DNA of 64,000 nucleotides from Nocardia terpenica (GTDB lineage Bacteria; Actinomycetota; Actinomycetes; Mycobacteriales; Mycobacteriaceae), in the NCBI RefSeq assembly GCF_013186535.1, contig NZ_JABMCZ010000005.1:1488001-1552000 (forward strand), written 5' to 3'. The notes beneath the pieces are model-generated. The model had not been told where the DNA came from, did not search any database, and worked only from the letters and a program-made list of their open reading frames with translations. The translations under genes and the position numbers were made by a program. Shown piece after piece: positions 43,636-52,257 of this stretch. The first letter of the stretch is position 1. Each line of letters starts with the position of its first letter.

Positions 43636-46503
43636 TCAGGGGCAGGTGGCCTCCGGTGGGCGGCTGGTATTCAGCAGCTGTTGCCACTCGGCGGCGGTCA
43701 GGTCATGGCCTGCGAGTGCGCATGCGGTCTTGATCAATGCGTCCGGGGAGAGAGCGCGTTCGACGATTTTGCCGTTGGTTCCGAACGCGCCGCCGTCGGA
43801 CGCGGTGATCAGGTGTCTGCCGTCGGCGGAAATGGCCACGCCGGTTTCGATGTCGGTGTTGGTGTCGGCCGACGGGATGGTCGCGAGGGTCAAGGCGTCG
43901 GCGCGATCGACGATGATGACCGCACCCCGCGAATCCACATGGGCGAGGGTTGCTCCGGAGCTGTCGGTAGCCAATGACACCGCCCAGTTGGGGGCGTATG
44001 GTTCGTCGCTGCCGATGGTCTGTTCCTCGGCCGATCCGTCCGGCTTCCACACCTCGAGATCGGTCTTGCGCCGAACGACCAGATGCGGGCCCGCGTACAT
44101 CAGGTTCGTCACCTCGTCAGCGCTGATCGGCTGCCCGACCTCCTGGCGTGTGGTGATGTCGAATACCCGCACGGTCTTGTTGTAGACGGTGGCCACCAGG
44201 TGTCCGGTCGAGTCGATGGCCGCGCCTTGCAGGGTTTGATCGCCGGGCGCCAGATCTGGTGGGCCCGGAATCTTTTCGGTGATCTTCCCGCTGTTCGCAT
44301 CCTGCAGATAGATCGAGCCCTTCGCGTCCACCACGGTGAGGACCGCCGGATCGGCGCCGATTCGGGCATCCTCGATGGCCCGATTGCTGGGCGCGGCGAT
44401 CGCTGTCAGATTCGATGGAAGCGGCGATCGTGAGACCGTTCCCGACGACGTCATTATGATCGCTCGACCATCGGCGCGCCACAGGGGAATTCCGCTCAGA
44501 TCGGCAAGGACCTGCGGCTTTTCGTCGGGCGTGTGCAATGGCTGGACGACCATCGCATCGCGGTTGTCCGATCCGGTGAGCTCGCCCGAGATGAGCGCCG
44601 TCCCACCGTCGGGCGAGAGCGCGATGCTCGGTGGCGGGCAGGCCCGGCAGGGCCTGGTCATCGACAGCGGAACGACGGTCGCCAAGCGATCGACCTGATC
44701 CAGATCCCAGAGGGTGATCTGGTTGCCCGCCGCGGAGATCAGCCGACGGCCCGACGCACCCAGAAAGCGCAGCAGCTTCGTGGATTCTACTGCGGCGCCG
44801 CCGAGTTCGACCGCGGCCGGATGCGTCCCCCTCGGGGCGACCGGGACAACGTAGATTCCGCCGGAGCGATACAGCCCCGCGGCGGTGGTGCCGGTCATGT
44901 TCAGCACCGGCGCGCTGGCCGAGTCGGGTTGCGGAATGTCGGCCACGCCCTCCGGAGCGTCCCCGTTCTGCGGGCCTCCGATCCGCCACACGGGAAGCGG
45001 TCCGCCCTTACCGGTGACGCCGAAGCTATTGGCGCCGAACGACCCGCCATCGCCCGCCGGATCTCCAGCCGACTGCAGCGCCCCGGAGAAGAGGTTGCCG
45101 GTACGCCCGTCTTCGGTCTTCCATTGGTGGATCTCGAGGCGCGACCAATCCCCGCGCGCGAACAGCAACACCTCGTCATCGGACGTGATGACGATGTTCG
45201 AGGTGGATACGAGACCGCCCTCGTCCCACGAGTCATCGTGTGTCGCAAGGGGTTCCCGGCTGGAAGCAGCGTAGATCTCGCTGGAAGCGAGGCAGGAGGT
45301 CGACTCCGTACACGCCGTGACGGCGAGCCGCCCATGCACGATCGCGGTGTTGCCGGACGGTGAGACCGCGACGATGTCGATGCGCTGTCCGGCAGGTACG
45401 GAAAGCGTGTCCTCGGGGGACCCGTTGCGCCACAGCATCACACGCGATCCGTCGGAGGCGGCGACGGTCTTGCCGTCCGCGCTCACCGACAGCATCGACA
45501 CGGCCGACGGCAGTGTCATCAGCTGTTCTTCCGCCGTCGGGTGGCCCAGCACCCAGCGCACGACACGGCCATCGGCGAGTCCCGCCACAATGCTCTGCCC
45601 GTCGGCGCTGCCCTCCAGCGCCGTTACCGGCGAGTCCGTTGTCAGGTAGCGGACCAGACTCGGACTCGTCAGGTTCGCGCGGAGCAGCGCGGCGAGGTTC
45701 TCCCGCGTCGGATCGGTGCGATAGGCAGCGACGGCGAGCAGCAGCGCGGAACGAACATCGGTCGACTGGATCTTGCCCGCGGTCGATGCCATGAGGCGGG
45801 CGGCGGAGGTCCGTGTTTCCTTGTCCGCGCGGACCTTTCGAGCACCAGCCACCTGGTTCAGGACCAGGACCGCGACGACCAGGAGGATCAAGGCGGTCAC
45901 GGCCACACCGCTCGCCTGTCGGAACCGCCGCTGTCGGCGAGTGTCCTCGCTGTCGAGCCGCTCCTTCGACTTACCGCGCGCCGGTGCGGCCAAGGAAGCC
46001 ACCTGGCTGCGGAACTCGCGATTCCGCAGCGATTGCTGCTTCCTGGTGTGCGCGAAGGACAGATCCGCCCAGAGGGGTTCGCGCGCGAAATAGCCGGACA
46101 GCGACCTGGGCAGGGCGGTCGTCGCGCGCCAGTCGAAATCGCCTCGCCCCCACGCCACCGTGCCGCCGGTCAGAGCGATGAGGAAGGTCTCAGGTTCCCG
46201 GTAGCGCTGCCAATAGGCGATCTCCTGCGCAACCCACCGCGAGGCCGCGGCCTCGGGCGAGGCCAGCAGCACGAAGAACCTGGAGCGCCGTAGGGCATCC
46301 TCGATTTCGGCGGTGAGATCGTGCGCCACGCTCAGGTCGGTGCCGTCCCGGAATACCCGGAGTGCGCGCGGCTCGTACCACCGTTTCGCCAAATGCGACA
46401 ACCCGCGCTGCAATGCCGGGGCCAGAGCCTTGTCCGCACTGTGGCTGTACGACAGGAAGATATCGATGTCCTGCGGGTTCGGCGCGCGGTCGGGATTACG
46501 CAC
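43636..46503 (-). CDS. TIR domain - transmembrane - WD40-like repeat protein
   Basis: 955 aa from GTG 46503. Residues 12-150 are a TIR domain (IDIFLSYSHSADKALAPALQ, FVLLASPEAAASRWVAQEIA) with Glu94 in the WxxxE motif, the usual NADase catalytic Glu. Residues 199-217 are a single transmembrane helix (VAVTALILLVVAVLVLN). Residues 230-920 form a repeat region with WD40/beta-propeller-like motifs (VTALEGSADGQSIVAGLADG, AVSMLSVSADGKTVAASDGS, ITLWDLDQ). Bacterial TIR proteins often deplete NAD in phage defence; WD40-like partners act as sensors. It points away from devS and is not obviously in an operon. Confidence 0.85.
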   Translation of the reverse strand: MRNPDRAPNPQDIDIFLSYSHSADKALAPALQRGLSHLAKRWYEPRALRVFRDGTDLSVAHDLTAEIEDALRRSRFFVLLASPEAAASRWVAQEIAYWQRYREPETFLIALTGGTVAWGRGDFDWRATTALPRSLSGYFAREPLWADLSFAHTRKQQSLRNREFRSQVASLAAPARGKSKERLDSEDTRRQRRFRQASGVAVTALILLVVAVLVLNQVAGARKVRADKETRTSAARLMASTAGKIQSTDVRSALLLAVAAYRTDPTRENLAALLRANLTSPSLVRYLTTDSPVTALEGSADGQSIVAGLADGRVVRWVLGHPTAEEQLMTLPSAVSMLSVSADGKTVAASDGSRVMLWRNGSPEDTLSVPAGQRIDIVAVSPSGNTAIVHGRLAVTACTESTSCLASSEIYAASSREPLATHDDSWDEGGLVSTSNIVITSDDEVLLFARGDWSRLEIHQWKTEDGRTGNLFSGALQSAGDPAGDGGSFGANSFGVTGKGGPLPVWRIGGPQNGDAPEGVADIPQPDSASAPVLNMTGTTAAGLYRSGGIYVVPVAPRGTHPAAVELGGAAVESTKLLRFLGASGRRLISAAGNQITLWDLDQVDRLATVVPLSMTRPCRACPPPSIALSPDGGTALISGELTGSDNRDAMVVQPLHTPDEKPQVLADLSGIPLWRADGRAIIMTSSGTVSRSPLPSNLTAIAAPSNRAIEDARIGADPAVLTVVDAKGSIYLQDANSGKITEKIPGPPDLAPGDQTLQGAAIDSTGHLVATVYNKTVRVFDITTRQEVGQPISADEVTNLMYAGPHLVVRRKTDLEVWKPDGSAEEQTIGSDEPYAPNWAVSLATDSSGATLAHVDSRGAVIIVDRADALTLATIPSADTNTDIETGVAISADGRHLITASDGGAFGTNGKIVERALSPDALIKTACALAGHDLTAAEWQQLLNTSRPPEATCP

Positions 46504-46642
46504 GGGCAAACGCTCCCTCCGGCACCGTGTGGTCCTGTCGCCGAGAGTGCCCGGCGCCGAGCCGGCACACCAGAGTCCTATGTCCTCGCCTCCCGTACGA
46601 GCCGGTGACCCGGACTCATGCCTCCGCCTCGCGCGCGGGTCC

Positions 46643-46656
46643 TGGCCTTTCCGGCC
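46643..46656. promoter_or_regulatory. Weak DosR-like site before devS
   Basis: TGGCCTTTCCGGCC, about 10 of 14 with the DosR consensus, in the gap between the TIR gene and devS, 100 bp before devS. Could be chance in GC-rich DNA. Confidence 0.2.
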
Positions 46657-46755
46657 ACCCGCACACCGCGCGGCGTAATATTCGGAGTGCCTTTCCGGGG
46701 TTCCGGGGCCGTAACACCGGATTCGCACACCCATCGCGACTGGAGAGGCCACCAG

Positions 46756-48483
46756 GTGACCGACTCGTACCGTTCCGACAGCTACTCCGTCCGAGAGACG
46801 CTGTCCCAACTGCGACTGCGGGAGCTGCTGACCGAGGTCCGCTCCCGCATCGATCAGATCATCGACGCCCGCGACCGGGTGGACGGGCTGGTCGAGGCGA
46901 TGCTCACCGTGACCTCCGGGCTGGAACTGGACGAGACGCTGCGCACCATCGTGCGCACCGCCATCACCCTCGTCGGCAGCCGCTACGGTGCGCTCGGTGT
47001 GCGCGGGCACGAGCACGAACTGGTCCGTTTCATCTATGAAGGCATCGACGACGCCCAGCGCGAAATCATCGGCGACCTGCCCGCGGGCCGCGGCGTACTC
47101 GGCGTGCTGATCGATGAGCCGAAGGCGATCCGGCTCGACAACATCGCCGACCACCGCGCCTCCGTGGGCTTCCCGCCCAACCATCCGCCGATGCGGACCT
47201 TCCTCGGAGTACCGATTCGCATCCGCGACGAGGTCTACGGCAACCTCTACCTCACCGAGAAATTCGACGGCCAGCTGTTCAGCGAGGACGACGAGGTCAT
47301 CGTGCAGGCGCTCGCGTCGGCGGCCGGAGTGGCCATCGACAACGCACGCCTGTACGAGGCCGCCCGCGCCCGGCAGGCGTGGATCGCCGCGACCGGCGAC
47401 ATCACCACCGAATTTCTGGCCGGTACCGACTCGACTCAGGTCCTGTCCCATCTCGTCGCGCACATACGCCGACTCACCGGCTCCGATCGGGCATTCCTCG
47501 CGACCCCGGTCGACACCGAAATCTCCGTGTCGGAGTTGGCCGTGCTCTACCTCACGCAGTGGGACGGTCCCGAACCCGACTTCATCGGCCGCGATCTCAC
47601 CATCACCGACACCGGAATCGCCGACGCCTTCCTGCGCCGCACCCCCCTGCGTTTCGACAACCCCGGCGCCGCCGGAATCGACGCCACTCTGCTGGCGACC
47701 GGGCCGGTGCTGCTGCTCCCGCTCTACACCGCCGAGCAGGTCCTCGGTGTCCTGGTCGCCACCCGCAGCAAGGAAGCCCCCCGCTACGACGACGAAATCA
47801 TCGAACTGGCAACGGCCTTCGCGAATCAGGCGGCGCTGGCGATGCAACTGGCCACCGCGCAGGAGCGGGTGCGCGAGCTGAGCGTGCTCACCGACCGCGA
47901 CCGCATCGCCCGCGACCTGCACGACCACGTCATCCAACGCCTGTTCGCCATCGGACTCTCCCTCCAGGGCACCGTCCCTCGCAGCCGCAAACCCGATGTG
48001 CGGCAGCGTATTTCACAGGCGGTCGACGAGTTGCAGGAGGTGGTCCAGGAGATCCGCACCTCCATCTTCAACCTCCACGAGCGCGATGGCATAATCCTGC
48101 GGCTGCGGGAACGGATCGAGCAGGCGATCTTGCAGCAGACCGCCGATACCGGCATCCATACCTCGGTGCACGTCAGCGGCCCGCTGTCGTCGGTCGGCCC
48201 GGACCTGGGCGATCATGCCGAGGCCGTGGTGCGCGAGGCGGTCAGCAATGCCGTCCGGCATTCCGGGGCCGACACCCTCACCATCGATATCGCCGTGGGC
48301 GACACCCTCGAACTCGTCGTCGAGGACGACGGGTGCGGAGTCCCACCGGACACCACGCGCAGCGGTTTGGACAACCTCGCCCGCCGCGCCGTCGAATGCC
48401 AGGGCGAATTCCGCGTATCCCCCGTCGCCACGAATTCGGCTCGCCCCGGCACCCGGCTGCGCTGGTCGGCGCCGCTGCGCTGA
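46756..48483 (+). CDS. devS: Heme-GAF sensor histidine kinase, DevS/DosT family
   Basis: 575 aa, against about 578 in M. tuberculosis DevS. GAF-A (about 55-200) contains the heme-pocket region SVGFPPNHPPMRTFLGVPIR, where His143 aligns with DevS proximal His149 and Tyr165 with distal Tyr171. GAF-B spans about 220-365. The HisKA_3 phosphoacceptor is in DRIARDLHDHVIQRLFAIGL, and the ATPase has DHAEAVVREAVSNAVRHSGA and DDGCGVPP. It senses O2/NO/CO through heme and phosphorylates DevR. GTG 46756 with GGAGAGG seven bases upstream. Separated from devR by about 7 kb. Confidence 0.92.
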   Translation: MTDSYRSDSYSVRETLSQLRLRELLTEVRSRIDQIIDARDRVDGLVEAMLTVTSGLELDETLRTIVRTAITLVGSRYGALGVRGHEHELVRFIYEGIDDAQREIIGDLPAGRGVLGVLIDEPKAIRLDNIADHRASVGFPPNHPPMRTFLGVPIRIRDEVYGNLYLTEKFDGQLFSEDDEVIVQALASAAGVAIDNARLYEAARARQAWIAATGDITTEFLAGTDSTQVLSHLVAHIRRLTGSDRAFLATPVDTEISVSELAVLYLTQWDGPEPDFIGRDLTITDTGIADAFLRRTPLRFDNPGAAGIDATLLATGPVLLLPLYTAEQVLGVLVATRSKEAPRYDDEIIELATAFANQAALAMQLATAQERVRELSVLTDRDRIARDLHDHVIQRLFAIGLSLQGTVPRSRKPDVRQRISQAVDELQEVVQEIRTSIFNLHERDGIILRLRERIEQAILQQTADTGIHTSVHVSGPLSSVGPDLGDHAEAVVREAVSNAVRHSGADTLTIDIAVGDTLELVVEDDGCGVPPDTTRSGLDNLARRAVECQGEFRVSPVATNSARPGTRLRWSAPLR

Positions 48484-48503
48484 GCTCACGCCGACAATGT
48501 CGG

Positions 48504-48923
48504 CTACTCGCCCGAGGCGACTTCGATCCGGCGCACCGTCTCCTTCTGCTCGCCCAGGGGAACGGTCACGGTGAGAATGCCCTTCGCGTAGTTGGCCGTA
48601 ATGCCCTCCTCCTGCGCGCCCGCGGGCAGCACCACGGTGCGCACGAACGAGCCGTAGGTGAATTCCGAATGCCGGTTCTCCTCGTGCTTTTCGGTACGTT
48701 CCGCCTTGATGGTGAGGCGGCCGTCGTGCAGCGACACCTCGACGTCGCGAGCCGGGTCGATACCGGGGAGCTCGGCGCGGATCACATACCGGCCGTCGTC
48801 GACGGTGTCCTCCACGCGGATCAGGCGGCTGCCGAGCATCGGCACGAGGCCGGGACCGATCGCATTCCACAGTTCCGCGAAATCGGGCAGCACCGGCAGG
48901 TGCCGCGCGGGCAACATGCTCAT
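48504..48923 (-). CDS. Hsp20/alpha-crystallin small heat shock protein (HspX/Acr-like)
   Basis: 139-aa ATP-independent chaperone. The alpha-crystallin domain is at about 40-130: DGRYVIRAELPGIDPARDVE, LHDGRLTIKAERTEKHEEN, FTYGSFVRTVVLPAGAQEEG and the closing ANYAKGILTVTVP. N-terminus MSMLPARHLPVLPDFAELW resembles mycobacterial Hsp20 proteins of the DosR regulon. ATG 48923 has AGGAG six bases upstream; a DosR-like site lies about 100 bp upstream. Convergent with devS. Confidence 0.9.
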   Translation of the reverse strand: MSMLPARHLPVLPDFAELWNAIGPGLVPMLGSRLIRVEDTVDDGRYVIRAELPGIDPARDVEVSLHDGRLTIKAERTEKHEENRHSEFTYGSFVRTVVLPAGAQEEGITANYAKGILTVTVPLGEQKETVRRIEVASGE

Positions 48924-49014
48924 ATCCACTCCTGATGAATCGAAAACGATTTCTACCCAACCGATTCCACGCCGATCACGGCCGGGGCGGCAGGGCACGG
49001 GGTCTCCTGCGACG

Positions 49015-49028
49015 GTGACCGAAGTCCT
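49015..49028. promoter_or_regulatory. DosR/DevR-like box before hsp20
   Basis: GTGACCGAAGTCCT, i.e. AGGACTTCGGTCAC on the minus strand, about 10 of 14 with the DosR consensus. It lies 92 bp upstream of the hsp20 start, in the gap after the AMP-ligase-like gene. Confidence 0.4.
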
Positions 49029-49042
49029 CAGGTCGGTGGCGA

Positions 49043-50563
49043 TCACATCGGACCGGCATCAAGACCGCCCGACCGGAGGGCGTCGGCCGCGGCCAGACGG
49101 TCGCCGGGCTCGGGCTCGGCGGACCGGACGAACCAGTAGTAGCCGTCGTCGTCACGACGGACCAGATCACCGGTCAAATACCAGCCGTGGGCGAAGGCGT
49201 GCGCGTATCGGGTCGGCTCCCGCCAGTAGCCGCGGAACATCGACGGCCATCCGGCATGCAGGGCGAGTTCGCCTACCTCGCCCGGGGCGGCGGGAGTGGT
49301 TGCGCCGCCGCGGATCTCGGCCCTGCCGTCGCCGCCGAGCCGCAGCACCGCCGCCTCGATGCCGGGCAGCGGCCGCCCCATCGAGCCCGGGCGCAGTTGC
49401 GCGGCCGCGAGATCGGCGATCACGATCGCGCCGGTCTCGGGTTGACACCATCCCGCGTGCACCGGTTGCCCCAGCACCCGATCGGCCCACAGGACGACCT
49501 CGGGGTCCACCGGTTCCCCGGTGACCACCAACCGCAGGCACGACAGATCGGTGCCGGAGGGGAGCCGGTCGCCCGCGCGCATCAGCGTGTGCAGCGAGGC
49601 GGCATCGGTGCACCAGACCGTCACGCGTTCGGCGGTGAGGATGTCGTAGCAGCGCTGCGCCGCGAAGTCCGCCTCGTCGCAGATCACGGTGGCGCCCAGG
49701 CTCAATGCCCCGATGACGCCATAGGACATGCCGAGCACCGAACTCGGGTCGCCGGTACACCAGAAGACGTCATCGGACCGCAGATCCAGGGCGTAGCGGG
49801 CGGTCGCCCGGTGGGCCAGCACCGCGCCGTGCGAGTGGGCGATACCCTGCGGAATTCCGAATCGGTCCGAAACCACGTGCAGCAGAGCGGGATCCCCGGC
49901 GCTCGTCGGCACGATCGTGCACGCGGGGTCGGTGCCCGCCAGGGCCAGGGGCAATTCCACCGTGTCGGGAAGGCAGGCGTCGATGATCAGCACCTGCCGC
50001 AGTCCGGGCAGAATGGCGCGGATCGGGGCGATCAGTTCCCGGTAGCATGCCGCGGTGGTCACCAGCACGGCCGCCTCGGCGAACACCAGCGCCAGGTGCA
50101 CCGAATCCGCATCCGACCGGCTGTCCAGCGGCACCAGCACGCATCCGGCCTTCCAGGTGCCCAGCGCCACCGCGTACATCTCGAGGCACGGGGGCAGCAG
50201 GGTGCAGACCCGGTGGCCGCGCCGCACACCCCGTCCGTGCAGCAGATCGGCGAACCGGTTGCCCAGCACCGCCAGTCCCGCACAACTCGCCGTGCCGCCG
50301 CCCCCCGACGCGGACAACCATCGCAGCGACGGGGTGTGCGAACCCGGCTCGGTCAGATGCCGATCCACCGCCTCGAAGGCTATGTTCACGCCGCCGTTGG
50401 GCAGCCCGGCGAGATCGAACTGAGCATCCTCCCAATGGAATTCGCGGCAGGACCGCTCGTAGTCGGTGAGATTCGCCGCGGCGGCCTCCGCCGCGGACTT
50501 GTCGATCCGGGGCCATCGGGGCGCGCCGATCTTCGAAACACCCTGCGTGCGTGCGTTACTCAT
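49043..50563 (-). CDS. AMP-dependent synthetase-like protein with degenerate P-loop and no C-terminal lid
   Basis: 506 aa, most like acetyl-CoA synthetase (about 600-650 aa). Conserved parts: N-terminal DYERSCREFHWEDAQFDL, NGGVNIAFEAVDRHL, YALDLRSDDVFWCTGDPSSV, and HGWYLTGDLVRRDDDGYYWF. The A3 P-loop, normally TSGTTGxPKG, reads VSDRFGIPQGIAHSHG: the Ser/Thr/Gly phosphate contacts and the Lys are changed. The C-terminal lid after the GRxDD hinge is missing. So adenylation activity is unlikely although the frame is intact. ATG 50563 has GGAGG upstream; divergent from the GyrI/DUF302 gene with a DosR-like box between. Confidence 0.82.
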   Translation of the reverse strand: MSNARTQGVSKIGAPRWPRIDKSAAEAAAANLTDYERSCREFHWEDAQFDLAGLPNGGVNIAFEAVDRHLTEPGSHTPSLRWLSASGGGGTASCAGLAVLGNRFADLLHGRGVRRGHRVCTLLPPCLEMYAVALGTWKAGCVLVPLDSRSDADSVHLALVFAEAAVLVTTAACYRELIAPIRAILPGLRQVLIIDACLPDTVELPLALAGTDPACTIVPTSAGDPALLHVVSDRFGIPQGIAHSHGAVLAHRATARYALDLRSDDVFWCTGDPSSVLGMSYGVIGALSLGATVICDEADFAAQRCYDILTAERVTVWCTDAASLHTLMRAGDRLPSGTDLSCLRLVVTGEPVDPEVVLWADRVLGQPVHAGWCQPETGAIVIADLAAAQLRPGSMGRPLPGIEAAVLRLGGDGRAEIRGGATTPAAPGEVGELALHAGWPSMFRGYWREPTRYAHAFAHGWYLTGDLVRRDDDGYYWFVRSAEPEPGDRLAAADALRSGGLDAGPM

Positions 50564-50630
50564 CGGGCCTCCGATCGGTGGGCGAGCAACCGCATCTGTC
50601 AGTCAACGACACCGCCACCGCCACCGCACA

Positions 50631-50644
50631 GGGCGCAAAGACCC
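50631..50644. promoter_or_regulatory. DosR/DevR-like box between AMP-ligase-like gene and GyrI/DUF302 gene
   Basis: GGGCGCAAAGACCC; the other strand reads GGGTCTTTGCGCCC, 12 of 14 with GGGACTTTNGGCCC. Lies 68 bp from one start and 132 bp from the other in a divergent gap. Confidence 0.5.
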
Positions 50645-50775
50645 TCGTGCCAGCGACCTCCGGCACCGGCACCGGGCCCGGAGGACACCGATACTCCGCC
50701 GAGGGCCTTTCTCCTCTCGACGCGACGTATCCCGCCGCACACCCTCGGAAGGAGACATCGACCAGGAGGGCTGCG

Positions 50776-51651
50776 ATGGAATACCGGGTGAGCGTCTGCG
50801 AATCCATTCCGCAGACGGTGCTACAGATTCCCCGTGGAATCCGTGCCGATCACGTGAGCGCGGATATCGCCGACGGCATGCGGGAATTGACCGCGACCGC
50901 CCGGTATGCCGGGCTGACGGCCTGCGGGGCTCCCACACTCACCTACCATGAGCAATCCGGACCCGACGATGCCGTGCCGGTGGAGTTCGCGGTCCCGATC
51001 GACCCCGGTACCGGTCTCGGCCCGCGGTCCGGGGCGGAGGTCATCGTCACGCCGGGAACGCTGGTGGCCCGCACCTGCCATCGTGGCGGCTACGACGACA
51101 TCGACACCGCCTACCGCGCCCTGCACGAATGGCTGCACGCCTCCGGATACCGCCCGGCGGGGCCGCCGACCGAGGTATATCTCATCGGCCCCGACGAGGT
51201 GGCCGACCCGCGGCAACTCATCACCGAGATCCGCATCCCGGTCACCCCCTCCCCCGCACTGGCCCTGCACCTACCCGCGACCTTCCGCACTACCGAACGC
51301 CTGATCCGGAAGGCTTTGCGAGAACAGGGGTTCGTGGTCTCCACCAGCCTCGACGTCGAAGCCACCCTGCGCGAACACCTCGGCGAGCACATCGACGACT
51401 ACCGCGTCCTCGGCGCCTGCCACCCGCACCTGATGTCGCAGGCGCTGCGCACCGATCCCCAGGCGGGCCTGCTCCAGCCCTGCGCGGTGGTCGTCCGGGC
51501 GGTCGACACCGGCACCCTCATCGAGGCCGCCGACCCCACCGTCCTCATCCACACCACCGGCCAAACCGCCCTGACCGAGATCGCCGAGCGCACCCGTCGA
51601 CTACTCGCCACCGCACTGGAAACCCTACGCACCGTGGCGTATCCGAATTGA
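50776..51651 (+). CDS. GyrI-like effector-binding domain fused to DUF302
   Basis: 291 aa. Residues 1-155 are a GyrI/AraC effector-binding (SOUL-like) domain: YRVSVCESIPQTVLQIPRGI, GTLVARTCHRGGYDDIDTAY, YLIGPDEVADPRQLITEIRI. Residues 165-285 are DUF302: LIRKALREQGFVVSTSLDVE, DYRVLGACHPHLMSQALRTD, LLQPCAVVVRAVDTGTLIEA. Both are ligand-binding folds; no DNA-binding domain is present. ATG 50776 follows AGGAGGG. Role unknown; it lies in the dormancy island and is followed by a flavodoxin-like remnant. Confidence 0.82.
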   Translation: MEYRVSVCESIPQTVLQIPRGIRADHVSADIADGMRELTATARYAGLTACGAPTLTYHEQSGPDDAVPVEFAVPIDPGTGLGPRSGAEVIVTPGTLVARTCHRGGYDDIDTAYRALHEWLHASGYRPAGPPTEVYLIGPDEVADPRQLITEIRIPVTPSPALALHLPATFRTTERLIRKALREQGFVVSTSLDVEATLREHLGEHIDDYRVLGACHPHLMSQALRTDPQAGLLQPCAVVVRAVDTGTLIEAADPTVLIHTTGQTALTEIAERTRRLLATALETLRTVAYPN

Positions 51652-51662
51652 TCCCGAGGAGG

Positions 51663-52229
51663 ATGCGCGGACAATGGTCCCGTATCGCAGAGGCCGAGGA
51701 CTCTGCCGGGGGCGGGGGCACCGCGCGCACGCTGATGGCATGGAACCGGAGAAGCACCGAGCTCGCCGGACGCGGTGCGCGCGTGGAGGTTTCCGATATC
51801 GACCGCGCGCCCGAGCTGACCCGCTTCGACACCGTTGTGCTGGGCAGCGCCATCCATCACCGCGATCTGCTGCCCCAGGCCGCCGACTACATCCGCAATC
51901 ATCAGCACGAGCTCGTCGCACGGGATGTGTGGTTGTTCAGCGTCGGGCTCGGGCCCGCGTTGCGCGGGCCGGTCGGCGCATACTTCGGCCGCCTCGTCCC
52001 GAAAAAGATCGCCGCCCTGCGTGATTCGATCCGGCCGCGCGACTACCGGCCCTTCGCCGGGCATTACGAGCGGATCGGGGTGGATTTCGGTGCGCGGGTG
52101 ATGTACCGCGTGCTGGGTGGCCAGCGGGACGGCGATCTACGGGATTGGGTCGTGATTCGCGGCTGGGTGGCCACCATCGCCTCGACCATGGGCCTGCCGA
52201 ATCCGAGGTCGACGACCATACATCCGTAG
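51663..52229 (+). pseudogene. Flavodoxin/HemG-like protein with damaged N-terminus
   Basis: From about 51760 the frame matches flavodoxin-domain (menaquinone-dependent protoporphyrinogen oxidase-like) proteins: ELAGRGARVEVSDIDRAPEL, VVLGSAIHHRDLLPQAADYI, FAGHYERIGVDFGARVMYRV. The first beta strand and FMN-phosphate loop (usually YATxxGSTxxIA) are absent; the 5' 90 bases instead read RIAEAEDSAGGGGTARTLMA. AGGAGG touches ATG 51663 with no spacing, while ATG 51674 is out of frame; ATG 51736 is in frame without a site. Probably inactive for FMN binding. Confidence 0.55.
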
Positions 52230-52257
52230 CGTTTCCGGCGGAGAGACGAGGAATGCC

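Noticed and set aside
46504..47937. N-terminal extension of the TIR-WD40 frame to 1433 residues
   Set aside because: The extra part is antisense to devS and has no domain; GTG 46503 just before the TIR domain is the sensible start.
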